Shown piece by piece: positions 15,776 to 24,578 of a stretch of 64,000 nucleotides of DNA (positions are counted from its first letter, which is position 1; each line of letters starts with the position of its first letter). This DNA comes from Hymenobacter pini (GTDB lineage Bacteria > Bacteroidota > Bacteroidia > Cytophagales > Hymenobacteraceae), in assembly GCF_020421205.1 (NCBI RefSeq), contig NZ_JAIZZH010000004.1, forward strand, positions 434,001 to 498,000, given 5' to 3'. Position numbers and translations under genes: made by a program. The notes below the pieces were generated by a model. That model was given only the letters and a program-made list of their open reading frames with translations. It did not search any database and was not told where the DNA came from.

Positions 15776-16999
15776 ATGACTCGTCTTTTCGTATTGCTGC
15801 TGCTTTTGGTTGGCAGCACCTTTTTCGCGGCGCAGGCCCAGTCGGCCGCTGATTTGCCGCCGCGTCCCACCCCGTTTCGCTTTATAAACGACCAGGCCCA
15901 GTTGCTCAGTGCTGCTGATGCAAAAACGCTGGAAAGTGGTTTGCGCCGTTACGCTGACCAGAACGGCACGCAGATAGTGGTGGTGACGGTGCCTTCCTTG
16001 GGCGGACAGTCGGCGGCGGAGTACGCCCGGGCAGTGGGCACCAACTGGGGCATCGGCCAGCGCGACAAGAACAACGGCGTTGTAGTGCTGCTGAGCAAGC
16101 AGGAGCGCGCCCTCAGCATTCAGGCCGGCTCGGGGCTGCGCAGCCGCCTCACCCCGGAGGTTACCAACCAGGTTATCAATCAAATGACCTCTCGCTTCAA
16201 GCAGGGCAACTACTTTGCGGGCCTGCGCCAGGGCCTGAACTCCCTGATGTACGCCGCCGACCCAAGCTCTGCCCCCACCCCGGCCACCGAAACGCCGGCC
16301 GCTACACCCGGCACCGATGCCTCGGCCGCTGACTACGCCACGGCTTCCGGCCCCGATGAGATGAGCACCACCGCCCCCGAGCCCGTAGCTACTGCCCCCG
16401 CAGCCCCGGTTGAGCCGGAGTCGTCGGGCTTCGGCATGGGTACCATTCTGCTGGCCGTGGTAGTTGTTGGCGGAGGGTTGTGGCTGGTATCAAAGCTGTT
16501 CCGTCGGCGCAGCAACTCGGCTCCGGGTAACGCACCCGATTTTCTGCCCAACCAACCCAACAACCCCTCGGGCAATTATGGCCGGGCGGGTTACGGCGGA
16601 CAGTCTGGCCCCGATTTTCTACCAAACCGGGGCAGCAGTGGCGGCAGCGGGATGGGGAATGTGTTGCTTACCGGCGCGGCTGCCGCGGCCGGGGCTTACC
16701 TGGGCAACCGCATGGCCGACCGCAACGACGACGGCACAGCCCATCTTTCATCAGACGCCCCGCCTCGTCCCCTCGATTCGCCTGCTGCCGATAACAATGC
16801 CGCCAACAGTGGCGGGTTTCCGTTCCTGGATGGGGGCGCATCGGAAACCAGCAGCGCCCCGGATTATTTCAGCTCGGATAACTCGGGCAGTGAACCGGAC
16901 TATTTTTCGTCAGACAACTCCTCCTACGACGACTCCTCATCCGGCGACACCGGTGGAGGCGGCTTCGACGATACCAGTGACAACAGTGGCTCCTGGTAG
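15776..16999 (+). CDS. TPM-domain membrane-anchored protein
   Basis: The 407-residue protein has a signal peptide, then a TPM domain (residues about 30-160) with INDQAQLLSAADAKTLE, GTQIVVVTVPSLGGQSAAEYA and NNGVVVLLSKQERALSIQAG. A Pro/Ala/Thr-rich stretch follows, then one membrane helix (GTILLAVVVVGGGLWLVSKLF) and a long Gly/Ser/Asn/Asp-rich tail ending in a DDSSSGDTGGGGFDDTSDN pattern. TPM proteins of this YgcG type are linked to membrane protein quality control or to phosphatase activity in plants. A tail rich in Gly, Ser and Asp is common in the family. Its role here is not known. Confidence 0.8.
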   Translation: MTRLFVLLLLLVGSTFFAAQAQSAADLPPRPTPFRFINDQAQLLSAADAKTLESGLRRYADQNGTQIVVVTVPSLGGQSAAEYARAVGTNWGIGQRDKNNGVVVLLSKQERALSIQAGSGLRSRLTPEVTNQVINQMTSRFKQGNYFAGLRQGLNSLMYAADPSSAPTPATETPAATPGTDASAADYATASGPDEMSTTAPEPVATAPAAPVEPESSGFGMGTILLAVVVVGGGLWLVSKLFRRRSNSAPGNAPDFLPNQPNNPSGNYGRAGYGGQSGPDFLPNRGSSGGSGMGNVLLTGAAAAAGAYLGNRMADRNDDGTAHLSSDAPPRPLDSPAADNNAANSGGFPFLDGGASETSSAPDYFSSDNSGSEPDYFSSDNSSYDDSSSGDTGGGGFDDTSDNSGSW

Positions 17000-17020
17000 G
17001 TCTGCCGCAACTTTGTAGTT

Positions 17021-17079
17021 AACCGGCGGGTGGCGGAGTTGGCATCGGAAGATACTAACCCCGCCACCCGCCGGTTTTT
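17021..17079. terminator. Bidirectional terminator between convergent genes
   Basis: AACCGGCGGGTGGCGG and CCGCCACCCGCCGGTT form a perfect 16-bp stem with a loop of about 27 nt, followed by a T-run at 17073-17078. Confidence 0.75.
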
Positions 17080-17091
17080 GTATTCCATGCG

Positions 17092-18735
17092 TTACCGCTG
17101 GCTCTCGATGCTCTCTACGGGGGCAGGCAGCTCAATATTGATAGTGTGGGGGAAAGCCAGAAATCGACGTACCTGCGGCGGCTCGGGCCCAATGTGAAAC
17201 TGCCGGACCTGCTGTTCCGTGGTTTGGTCCTCTTGAGTGAAACGTAGCTGCTGCCGCTCATACTCGCCCCAGGTGGCCACGTAGTAGAACTCAGTGATAT
17301 AGCCAGGGCGACTTACATCCGTGTACACGCCGGCCCGCAGGGCTCCGTTGCGCAGCCGCAGCCGCGTAAGCGGCCCTACCGCCTCCCGAAAAGCGGGTTG
17401 CTGACTGGGCGGCACCTGATATTCTACCATCAGAATCACCGGGCCATCATCCGCCTCCACGCCCTCCGGCGCGGCCGGCCCGGGCTCCGTAGTAGCAGGG
17501 TCGAGGTTGAGGCCTTCGGCGGAGCGCATCGGGAACGGCAACGCCAGCAGCAGACTCAGCAGCATCCAGCCGGCCGCCGCCAGCAGGGCTACCAGCAGCG
17601 AGGCCCGGTCAGCCAACTCGCCCCAGGCCACACTGCCTAGCGCCAGCCCCGCCTGAAACACCAGCATATACACGCTCACCACCCGCGCCTGCACCCAGCG
17701 CGGCACGTGCAGCTGCACGGTAGTGCTGAAGCTCGTCATCACCATCAGCCACGCTACTCCCGACAGAAACATCACCGGAAACAGCCAAACCTCGGTGGGC
17801 ATCAGCGCCAGCCCCAGGTTGGTACCGATAAACATGGCCGAGCCCAGCAACACCCGCTGGTTATAGCTAAGCCGCTCGCCGGCCCGGCCCATCAGGAAAG
17901 CGCCCGTAATGGCACCCGCACCCAGCCACGAGAGCAGTACACCGTAGGAGCCCGAGCTCAGGTGCAGCCGCCGCGCCGCCACCACCGACAGCAGCGCCCA
18001 CATGGCACTGGCCCCGAAGGCAAACGCAAACGTGCGCACCAGCACCGCATAAATGGCCGGCGAATATTGCACGTACCGCAGCCCCGTGCGCAGGGCTCCG
18101 GCAAAGTTTTCGGCTGGGCCGCTACTGGCTTGCACTGGCCGCCGCCAGGCCCGCACTACCCACCACGTTCCCAGGAAAGACACACCATTGAGCAGGAACA
18201 CGTAACCAGCCGAGTAGTGCGCAATGATAAGCCCGCCCAGCGCCGGCCCAATGGCCCGGGCAATGTTGTTGCTCACCCCGTTCAGGGTAATGGCAAAGGG
18301 CAGCGCCGGCCGGGGCACTAGCTCCACCGTTACCGTTTGCCAGATGGGCATATTCACAGCCGCCCCAATGCCTAGCAGGAACGTAAGCCCCAGCACGCTC
18401 AACGCCGATACCTCACCGACCAGGGTAAGCCCGCCCAATACCAGGGCCACCACCGCCATAAAGCCTTGGGTAGCCAGCAGCAGCTGGCGCCGGTCTATCA
18501 GGTCGCCGAGGGCGCCGGCGGGCAGGCCCAGCAAAAAGGCGGGCAGGCTGGTAGCCGTTTGCATCAAAGCCACCAGCAGGGCTGAGGTGGTAAGCGTGGT
18601 GACCAGCCATACCCCGGCCACGTTTTGCATCCAGGTGCCAATATTTGACACGACCGAGGCAATCCAGATAGCCCGGAATATCGGGTACAGAAAAGGCGTG
18701 CGCAGGGAGGCGGGGGCAGAATCGGGAGGAGCCAT
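17092..18735 (-). CDS. MFS_3-type exporter with C-terminal ABM-like domain
   Basis: The 547-residue protein begins with an MFS domain of the enterobactin-exporter type (PF05977-like): FRAIWIASVVSNIGTWMQNV, the GALGDLIDRRQLLL loop motif, and NGVSNNIARAIGPALGG. After 12 helices comes a cytoplasmic domain (about residues 425-530) with VILMVEYQVPPSQQPAFREA and ITEFYYVATWGEYERQQLRF, which looks like an antibiotic-biosynthesis-monooxygenase-type ferredoxin fold. This extra domain is typical of the family. Probably a small-molecule exporter; the substrate is unknown. Confidence 0.85.
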   Translation of the reverse strand: MAPPDSAPASLRTPFLYPIFRAIWIASVVSNIGTWMQNVAGVWLVTTLTTSALLVALMQTATSLPAFLLGLPAGALGDLIDRRQLLLATQGFMAVVALVLGGLTLVGEVSALSVLGLTFLLGIGAAVNMPIWQTVTVELVPRPALPFAITLNGVSNNIARAIGPALGGLIIAHYSAGYVFLLNGVSFLGTWWVVRAWRRPVQASSGPAENFAGALRTGLRYVQYSPAIYAVLVRTFAFAFGASAMWALLSVVAARRLHLSSGSYGVLLSWLGAGAITGAFLMGRAGERLSYNQRVLLGSAMFIGTNLGLALMPTEVWLFPVMFLSGVAWLMVMTSFSTTVQLHVPRWVQARVVSVYMLVFQAGLALGSVAWGELADRASLLVALLAAAGWMLLSLLLALPFPMRSAEGLNLDPATTEPGPAAPEGVEADDGPVILMVEYQVPPSQQPAFREAVGPLTRLRLRNGALRAGVYTDVSRPGYITEFYYVATWGEYERQQLRFTQEDQTTEQQVRQFHIGPEPPQVRRFLAFPHTINIELPAPVESIESQR

Positions 18736-18812
18736 GCGGGGAGAGAATGTGCCTACATAACTCCCAAAGCCAGTACCGGGTTATAGTCCGGCTAGCTAAG
18801 TGCTGCGCAACG

Positions 18813-18850
18813 AAAAGCAGCCGCCTCCCTAACAGGAAGCGGCTGCTTTT
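18813..18850 (-). terminator. Intrinsic terminator
   Basis: AAAAGCAGCCGC and GCGGCTGCTTTT form a 12-bp stem. It lies about 30 bases beyond the stop of the small basic protein gene on the minus strand. Confidence 0.7.
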
Positions 18851-18879
18851 AACTTCTTCAGCCGGGCAAATGCGCGGGC

Positions 18880-19188
18880 TTATTTCTTCAGCGTCCGTAC
18901 GGGAGCACCTACTTTCACGCTCGGTACTCGGTTGCGCTTTTTCTTCTGCGCTTTCACGCGCAGGCGCCACCGCTTAAATACGCCCAGCTTTTTCATTTTA
19001 TGGCGGCTGTTGCCCCGGTACGGCTTGTAGTTGGGGCGGCCCCGCTTGTATGATTTGCGAAATAGGGAGGTACCGCTCACCATTTCAGTGCTGGCTGGGC
19101 TGGCCGTGGCTGCCGACCGCGCCAGAACCACCTCTGGCTCCAGCAGCATTACAAAGGCCAAAAGCAACAAGAGTAGTGTTTTGAACAT
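18880..19188 (-). CDS. Small basic secreted protein
   Basis: The 102-residue protein has a signal peptide (TLLLLLLAFVMLLEPEVVLA) and a short Ala/Ser/Thr segment. The mature part is strongly basic (KSYKRGRPNYKPYRG, RWRLRVKAQKKKRNR). It has no recognisable domain. A high positive charge could mean binding to nucleic acid or to lipid A/LPS, but this is speculation. Confidence 0.55.
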   Translation of the reverse strand: MFKTLLLLLLAFVMLLEPEVVLARSAATASPASTEMVSGTSLFRKSYKRGRPNYKPYRGNSRHKMKKLGVFKRWRLRVKAQKKKRNRVPSVKVGAPVRTLKK

Positions 19189-19491
19189 AAGGTAGAGTGT
19201 AGAAGTGGTGAATGGAAAGCAATAAGCAAAAACCCAACAGCCGAAACTCCAGGCATCTTACTCAAAGTGAAGGTATAGCAAATACGTATACTAAAAAAAT
19301 TCATATTTTCATGAATATTTTGCACATCTAATATTAGAAATAATTAATTATATTTTTCTAATAAAAACATATGTAGGTACGTGCAATGCTTAACCAGCTT
19401 ATTCACAAAGAGGCGTGTGAGTACACCAATAAAAAACCCTCTGACTTTGATGGCAGAGGGTTTTTCAATTAAGGACGTTTCGCCGGTCAAC
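19189..19491. other. A+T-rich intergenic region
   Basis: This 303-bp gap is unusually A+T-rich from about 19255 to 19380, with runs of A and T and a small inverted repeat ATTCAT-atttt-c-ATGAAT. It probably carries the promoter of the small basic protein. The right edge holds a terminator at 19432-19466. No gene is visible. Confidence 0.5.
19432..19466 (-). terminator. Intrinsic terminator
   Basis: AAAAACCCTCTG and CAGAGGGTTTTT form a perfect 12-bp stem. It follows the stop of the 137-residue protein gene on the minus strand. Confidence 0.8.
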
Positions 19492-19905
19492 TCACATTCT
19501 GGAGCATAGCCACCGAACGGCTTCTCCTTCATCCGTAAACTGGTTGAGGGAGCAGTAGTCGCCGTGGGTGTAGGGCAGCGTGGGCAGGCTGTCGTCGCGC
19601 ACGTCATCGGCCTGGTATGGCGCAATCAGAAACGCTAAGTACACGTGCCCACCCAAGTGCTGACGAAGCGTGGGGTAAAAATCGGTGGTGAGCCAGTGCA
19701 CGTCCCGCGCATCTACCTGCACCCGGCGGCGGGCGTCAATCAGCCAGCGGCGGCACGTGTCGCAGGTGGTAGCGTAGCGCAACAGTTCCTGGTAACCAGC
19801 GCGCAACTCGTTGGATTGCGTGGGCCGCGTCCAGCGAGCCGTTACAATGCCCAAATCTGACCGATGGGTAAGCTGCAGAAAATCAGCAAGCGAAGTGGAT
19901 GTCAT
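19492..19905 (-). CDS. Cytoplasmic protein of unknown family, paralogue of the one at 26894
   Basis: From the ATG at 19905 the protein has 137 residues, the same length as its paralogue at 26894-27307. Shared blocks are HRSDLGIVTARWTR (RPDLGILVGRWMV in the other), the CRRWLIDARRRVQV segment (CRFWLMDARRRFRT), LGGHVYLAFLIAPYQ (FGGELRVAFLLAPHQ) and the C-terminal QFTDEGEAVRWLCSRM (QFTDEGEAIAWLRAQM). The alternating strand-helix layout suggests a STAS/SpoIIAA-like fold (inference). Function unknown. Confidence 0.65.
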   Translation of the reverse strand: MTSTSLADFLQLTHRSDLGIVTARWTRPTQSNELRAGYQELLRYATTCDTCRRWLIDARRRVQVDARDVHWLTTDFYPTLRQHLGGHVYLAFLIAPYQADDVRDDSLPTLPYTHGDYCSLNQFTDEGEAVRWLCSRM

Positions 19906-20003
19906 GCAAACGACGCTACGTGGCACATAGGGAAAGGAGTATCCCGATACGGGCCGGCGGGCGGTTGCGTTGGTACCGTTGAGCTTGCCGGCGGCTATTC
20001 CGG

Positions 20004-20375
20004 CTATGGCTTGGCCGGTGGCGTTGGAGTTTCTACCGGACGGATATCGTAGCGGCGGTTGAACTCGGCCACGGATGCAGAGCCCACATTGCGCTTAGTT
20101 ACCACTATCATCACCCCATCGGCGGCCTCGGCCCCAAAGATGCGGGTAGCATCGGGGCCTTTCACTATGTTCACGCTGGCAATGGTGCGGCGGTTGAGGG
20201 CGTTGATGGCCTGCTGAGTGGAAGGTTGGCCATCCAGAAAATACAAGCTGGGGCCGGTAGCCTGAGCAGGCGCAGCAGGAGCAGTTTGGGCATTGGCGGC
20301 AGGGGCAGCCAGCCCGAGCATCAGCAGCAGGCTGGTGCCGAAGGCGGTGGAGCGGAAGGAGTTCAGAAAGCGCAT
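20004..20375 (-). CDS. Secreted TonB-plug-like small protein
   Basis: The 123-residue protein has a signal peptide (LLLMLGLAAPAANA-Q), then a single plug-like domain: YFLDGQPSTQQAINAL, ASVNIVKGPDATRIFG and DGVMIVVTKRN. This is the segment seen in TonB-dependent receptor plugs and in the tails of Bacteroidota M56 proteins. The gene follows the M56 gene on the same strand by about 75 bp. The domain resembles the two copies in the M56 tail, so it is probably a satellite partner of that protein. Confidence 0.65.
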   Translation of the reverse strand: MRFLNSFRSTAFGTSLLLMLGLAAPAANAQTAPAAPAQATGPSLYFLDGQPSTQQAINALNRRTIASVNIVKGPDATRIFGAEAADGVMIVVTKRNVGSASVAEFNRRYDIRPVETPTPPAKP

Positions 20376-20449
20376 AGACCTGATGGCCCCGCAAAAGTGA
20401 TGCCGCAAGCAGCCCAGCTGCTTGCGGCACCAACTAATTACCGGCTATT

Positions 20450-21880
20450 CTATTGACGATTTTTGGTCAACACCATTATCATTCCTTTGCGCCCGGCTTC
20501 CCCGTATTTCCGAATGGGACCATCCGACACGGACAAGGCTGAAACCACTCCGGCGGGCAAGGCACGCAGTTGCTCAGCGGTGGCTGGCTGGCTGTTAATC
20601 ATAATCATCCGGCCGGCTATTTCCTCATCAGTTAGCCCCTTGCCGTCCACCATCTTCTGATACATTTCTCCCGTGTCGTTCTCACGTTGTTGCTTTACTG
20701 CTGGGTCTGCCAACTGAATATTGTACTTGGTCAGTAGCTCCTGCGCGGCAGGGGTGCTTAAACCGGCTTTGGTGAAGCCGAATAGAATACCATCGTCCAG
20801 CTTGCTACCATAATCACGCCGCACTGCTTCCAGGTATACACCGGTTGCGGCTTTGTTTCCTTTGAAAACATGGAGGCCGGCAATATCCTTGGAAGGCACC
20901 CCAAACACTTCCTCCTTGGTTGAGGGCTTGCCATCCAGCACAAACGTGAGTTTATCCAGATTGGGATGCGCTTTCTGATCAGCAGCGCCAATAGGCCGGG
21001 GCATTTCAGCCACATTAGGCGTGGCGCAGCTTACGGCCAAGCCGGCCAGTAAGGTGAAACCGGCGGCGTAGCGCAGCAGCTGCCGGCGGGTAGAGGGCAG
21101 AGAATTCATCATACGAATACGGTTTTTGAGAGTGATAAAGGAGAAGGGCGTAACCAGCGCCGGCCCGGCGGCCAGCGTACTCAGCCGCACCAGGCTGTAT
21201 TGATACTGTTTGCGGGCCAATTGGCTTTCGTGCAGCACGGTGGCATCGGCAATGAACTCGAGGTTTTCCTGCACGGCCCGCAGCCACAGCCACGCGGCGG
21301 GGCTGGCCCAGGCCAGCGCCCGGTGCAGGTGGCCCAGCAGCACATCCAGGGTATGCGCCTGCCGCACGTGCACTTGCTCGTGCAGCAGAATAACCGGCAG
21401 CTCGGCCGGGGCATGGTGCGCCGGATTGAGGTAGATGCTGCGCCCGAACGAGAACGGGCTTACCTCCCCCGCCACCGCCCGAAACGGTACGCCATCGGCC
21501 TCCGCCGGCCGAGATTCCCGGTGCAGCCGCCACAAAGAGGCTCCCTGCACGAGCAGGAATACCAGCAACACCCCCACACCCAGGCTATAGGCCACTAGCA
21601 GGCCGGTTTCGTAGCTGGGCCCATGGGCCGTTACCGGCAACGCGGCCGGGGCATCGGCCGGCCAGGTGGGCATTACTATTGCCAGCGGTACGGCAGGCGC
21701 GGCCGCCGGGCGCAGGTGGCTTAAGTCAAGCGCCGGGTACAGGCCAGCCAGTAGCAGGGAGCCTAACAGGTAGGCCCGGTTGAGCTGGTGAAACGTAAGC
21801 CGGCGCAGAAAGCCATAGTACACGCCCAGCAGCAACAGCAAGGCTACCTGGGTTTTCAGCAGGTAAAGCAGCGCGGGCAT
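20450..21880 (-). CDS. M56 family (BlaR1-like) membrane peptidase with plug-like tail
   Basis: The 476-residue protein has four membrane helices: three before the peptidase region, and a fourth at about residues 275-292 after it. The M56 zinc site is HEQVH at residues 167-171, with a later ENLEFIADATV that carries the third ligand region. The part after the fourth helix is periplasmic and contains two plug-like units: FVLDGKPSTKEEVFG...GILFGFTK, and MIMINSQPATAEQLRAL...MIMVLTKN. BlaR1 relatives sense an outside signal and cleave the BlaI repressor. The start codon shares one base with the stop of the blaI-type gene (TGATG), so the two are translationally coupled. The ligand is unknown. Confidence 0.85.
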   Translation of the reverse strand: MPALLYLLKTQVALLLLLGVYYGFLRRLTFHQLNRAYLLGSLLLAGLYPALDLSHLRPAAAPAVPLAIVMPTWPADAPAALPVTAHGPSYETGLLVAYSLGVGVLLVFLLVQGASLWRLHRESRPAEADGVPFRAVAGEVSPFSFGRSIYLNPAHHAPAELPVILLHEQVHVRQAHTLDVLLGHLHRALAWASPAAWLWLRAVQENLEFIADATVLHESQLARKQYQYSLVRLSTLAAGPALVTPFSFITLKNRIRMMNSLPSTRRQLLRYAAGFTLLAGLAVSCATPNVAEMPRPIGAADQKAHPNLDKLTFVLDGKPSTKEEVFGVPSKDIAGLHVFKGNKAATGVYLEAVRRDYGSKLDDGILFGFTKAGLSTPAAQELLTKYNIQLADPAVKQQRENDTGEMYQKMVDGKGLTDEEIAGRMIMINSQPATAEQLRALPAGVVSALSVSDGPIRKYGEAGRKGMIMVLTKNRQ

Positions 21881-22248
21881 CAGGGCCGGGATTTGCGGTT
21901 TTCAATCATGTCGATAATGTCCTGCAGCTCCTCAGGCGTGATTTTCTGCTCCTGGGCGAAAAACGACACCAGCTCTTTATAGGAGTTGCGGAAGTAGTTG
22001 CCCACGAAGGAGCCCAGGAAGCGCCGCCGGTACTCTTCGGCCGTCACGCTGGGTACAAACCGGAACGTGTTGCCCAGCTTGCGACTGCTCAGGTAGCCTT
22101 TGCGCTCCAGGTTGCGCACCGTGGAAGCCAGCGTGGTGTAGGGGGGTCGGGGTTCGGGCAATAGCTCCAGCACTTCTTTGATGAAGCCGCCGCCCAACTG
22201 CCAGAAGCCACGCATCGCCTCTTCTTCGGGTTGAGTTAATCGTTCCAT
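21880..22248 (-). CDS. BlaI/MecI/CopY-family transcriptional repressor
   Basis: The 122-residue protein has the winged-helix pattern of the family: LTQPEEEAMRGFWQLGGGFI, PRPPYTTLASTVRNLERKGYL (recognition helix) and LGNTFRFVPSVTAEEY. The C-terminal half (FLGSFVGNYFRNSYKELVSFF, LQDIIDMIENRKS) is the dimerisation and cleavage region. It should repress its own operon until cleaved by the M56 protein encoded next. An operator-like palindrome lies just upstream at 22266-22290. Confidence 0.88.
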   Translation of the reverse strand: MERLTQPEEEAMRGFWQLGGGFIKEVLELLPEPRPPYTTLASTVRNLERKGYLSSRKLGNTFRFVPSVTAEEYRRRFLGSFVGNYFRNSYKELVSFFAQEQKITPEELQDIIDMIENRKSRP

Positions 22249-22265
22249 TTGGTTGCGTTACTTAA

Positions 22266-22290
22266 TACGAATATTTCGTAATTCTACGAA
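22266..22290 (-). promoter_or_regulatory. Probable BlaI-type operator
   Basis: TACGAA-TAT-TTCGTA is a perfect interrupted palindrome at 22266-22280, followed by a third half-site TACGAA at 22285-22290. It lies 18 bases upstream of the repressor start. The position fits autoregulation. Confidence 0.6.
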
Positions 22291-22340
22291 TAAACCATAC
22301 ATGCTGATTATCAAAGACAAAATATCTTGTCTGTTAAGCG

Positions 22341-22380
22341 AATAAGGCCGGCTCGTGCAATGCACAAACCGGCCTTATAT
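22341..22380 (-). terminator. Intrinsic terminator for the first M13 peptidase gene
   Basis: AATAAGGCCGG and CCGGCCTTAT form an 11-bp stem around a 17-nt loop. It lies about 25 bases beyond the stop codon on the minus strand. Confidence 0.6.
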
Positions 22381-22404
22381 CAACTTAGGCAAGTTATTTT
22401 CCCA

Positions 22405-24534
22405 CTACCAGATGCGGGCCCGCTCGTTCTGGGCACGCACCATCTTGCCCTGGTCTTTGCAGCCAAAGGCTTCGTAGAACTCGGGCATGTTCATCAAGGG
22501 GCCGTTGGTACGGTACTGGGCCGGCGAGTGGGGGTCGGTGAGGACCTGCTGGCGGATGTACTCGGGGCGGGCGTTGGTGCGCCACACCTGAGCCCAGGCC
22601 AAGAAGAAGCGCTGTTCGGGTGTGAAGCCGTCGTAGCGGGGACGGGGCTGGCTGCCGTAGGTTTTCTGCAGCTGCTTTTCCAGAGCCGAGTAGGCCAGGG
22701 CCAGCCCGCCGAAGTCGGCCAGGTTTTCGCCCATCGTGAGCTTGCCGTTCACAAATACTGAATCCAGGGGCTGGAAGGCCGAGTACTGAGCGCCCACCAT
22801 GTCGGCGCGCTTCGTGAATTCGGCGGCGTCTTCCTTGGTCCACCAGTCGCGCAGGTTGCCCTGGGCGTCCGACTGCCGGCCCCGGTCGTCGAAGCCGTGG
22901 GTGATTTCGTGGCCGATTACCGCGCCCATGCCGCCGTAGTTCACCGCGTCGTCGGCCTTGGGGTCGAAGAATGGGGGCTGCATGATGCCGGCCGGGAACA
23001 CGATTTCGTTGAGCGAAGAGTTGTAGTAGGCATTCACCGTGGGCGGGGTCATGCCCCACACCTGCCGGTCGATGGGCTTGCCGTAGCGGCTCAGGTTGTC
23101 CTTGGATTCCCACTCGCGGGCGGCCAGTACGTTTTTCAGGTACGATTCGCGGCTCATCGAGAGGGCCGAGTAGTCCTTCCACTTATCGGGGTAGCCGATT
23201 TTGACGGTGAAGGCGTTGAGTTTCTTGAGCGCCTCCTCCTTGGTGGCCGGGCTCATCCACTCCAGCGCCCGGATATGCTCGCCCATGGCTTCCTTGATGT
23301 TGGCCACCATCTGCTGGGCCTTCACCTTGGTTTCGGGCGAAAAGGCCTTGTCCACGTACAGCTGGCCGAAGGCTTCACCCAGCGCACCGTCGGTGGCGCG
23401 GAGCATGCGCTTCCAGCGGGGCTGCTGCTGCTTGGCCCCGCTCAGCACCTGCTGAAACCGGAACGACTCATCGCCGAACGACTGCGGCAGCGCCGACATC
23501 ACCGACGAGGTGAGGTGCCAGCGCAGGTAGGTTTTCCAGTCGCCAAGCGGCTCCTGCTTCAGGGCCGTGCTGGCCTCCTGCAGAAACTCCGGCTGGCCCA
23601 CAATCACCTCTTTGGCCGAGCTGAGGCCCAAAGCGGGCAGCATGGTGGGCAAACCCAGGTTGGGGTATTTCTGGGTGGCCTCGGCCACCGTCATCTTGTT
23701 GTAGTTGGCGTAGGGGTCGCGCAGGGCTACGCGGTCCTTGCTGGCCTGGGCGAGCCGGGTTTCGAGGCGCAGTACCGTGGCGGCGCTTTTGGCAGCGGTG
23801 GCCGGATTTTCGCCCAGCAGCTTAAAGGTGTTGGTGAGGTAGGTGGTGTAGGCCGTGCGGATGGCTTTCGAGCGGGCGTCATCCTTCAGGTAATAGTCCC
23901 GGTCGGGCAGGCTTAGGCCACCCTGGCTGAGGTAGAGGGCGTATTCGTCGCTCTTTTTGCGGTCCTGGTTCACGCCCAGCCCAAACACCGAGCGGGTTTG
24001 CAGGCGCTGGGCGCGCACCAGCTCAGTTTGCAGCCCTTTGAGGTCCTTCACGGCGTTGATGCGGTTCAGCTCCGGCTGCAGGTACTTCAGGCCGGCCCGG
24101 TCAATGGCCACCGAGTCCATGGCCGTGGCGTAGTAGTCGCCCACCTTCTGCAGGTTGGAGCCCTTGGCGGCGGTTTTGTTGGCGGCCGAGGCTTCCAGAA
24201 TCTGGCGCATCACGGCCTCGTTCTGGTTTATAAGCCCATTCCAGGAGCTCCAGCGCGACTCAGCGGCCGGAATCGGGTTGTTCTTCAGCCAGGTGCCCGA
24301 AGCGTACTGGAAAAAGTCGTCGCAGGGCGACACCGACTTGTCGATATTGGCCGAGTCGAGGCCGACGCCGGGCAGCACGGGGCCAAGCTGGGCCGTAGCC
24401 GAAGCATCAGCCGGGGCCGGCGCGGCGGCGGGTGGCGTGGTGGCGGTGGTGGCGGGCGTGCTGGCCGCGCAGCCGGCCAGGGCCAGGCCGGCCGCCGTGC
24501 CCAGCGTGAGCAGGAAGGTGCGTTGTGAAGTCAT
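22405..24534 (-). CDS. M13 (neprilysin-like) metallopeptidase lipoprotein 1
   Basis: The 709-residue zinc peptidase begins with a lipoprotein signal (TAAGLALAGCAAS) and an Ala/Pro-rich tether. SVSPCDDFFQYASGTWLKNNP is the usual start of the M13 N-terminal domain. The catalytic part has NAYYNSSLNEIVFPAGI, VIGHEITHGFDDRG (HExxH near residue 543) and GENLADFGGLALAY with the third zinc ligand. The last residues, RARIW, replace the CxxW end of animal neprilysins, as is usual for bacteria. It probably degrades small peptides in the periplasm or at the cell surface. A second copy lies upstream. Confidence 0.93.
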   Translation of the reverse strand: MTSQRTFLLTLGTAAGLALAGCAASTPATTATTPPAAAPAPADASATAQLGPVLPGVGLDSANIDKSVSPCDDFFQYASGTWLKNNPIPAAESRWSSWNGLINQNEAVMRQILEASAANKTAAKGSNLQKVGDYYATAMDSVAIDRAGLKYLQPELNRINAVKDLKGLQTELVRAQRLQTRSVFGLGVNQDRKKSDEYALYLSQGGLSLPDRDYYLKDDARSKAIRTAYTTYLTNTFKLLGENPATAAKSAATVLRLETRLAQASKDRVALRDPYANYNKMTVAEATQKYPNLGLPTMLPALGLSSAKEVIVGQPEFLQEASTALKQEPLGDWKTYLRWHLTSSVMSALPQSFGDESFRFQQVLSGAKQQQPRWKRMLRATDGALGEAFGQLYVDKAFSPETKVKAQQMVANIKEAMGEHIRALEWMSPATKEEALKKLNAFTVKIGYPDKWKDYSALSMSRESYLKNVLAAREWESKDNLSRYGKPIDRQVWGMTPPTVNAYYNSSLNEIVFPAGIMQPPFFDPKADDAVNYGGMGAVIGHEITHGFDDRGRQSDAQGNLRDWWTKEDAAEFTKRADMVGAQYSAFQPLDSVFVNGKLTMGENLADFGGLALAYSALEKQLQKTYGSQPRPRYDGFTPEQRFFLAWAQVWRTNARPEYIRQQVLTDPHSPAQYRTNGPLMNMPEFYEAFGCKDQGKMVRAQNERARIW

Positions 24535-24578
24535 TGGTGGAAAGTTGGAGGTTGTGGAAGAAATCTATTACATGCGGC

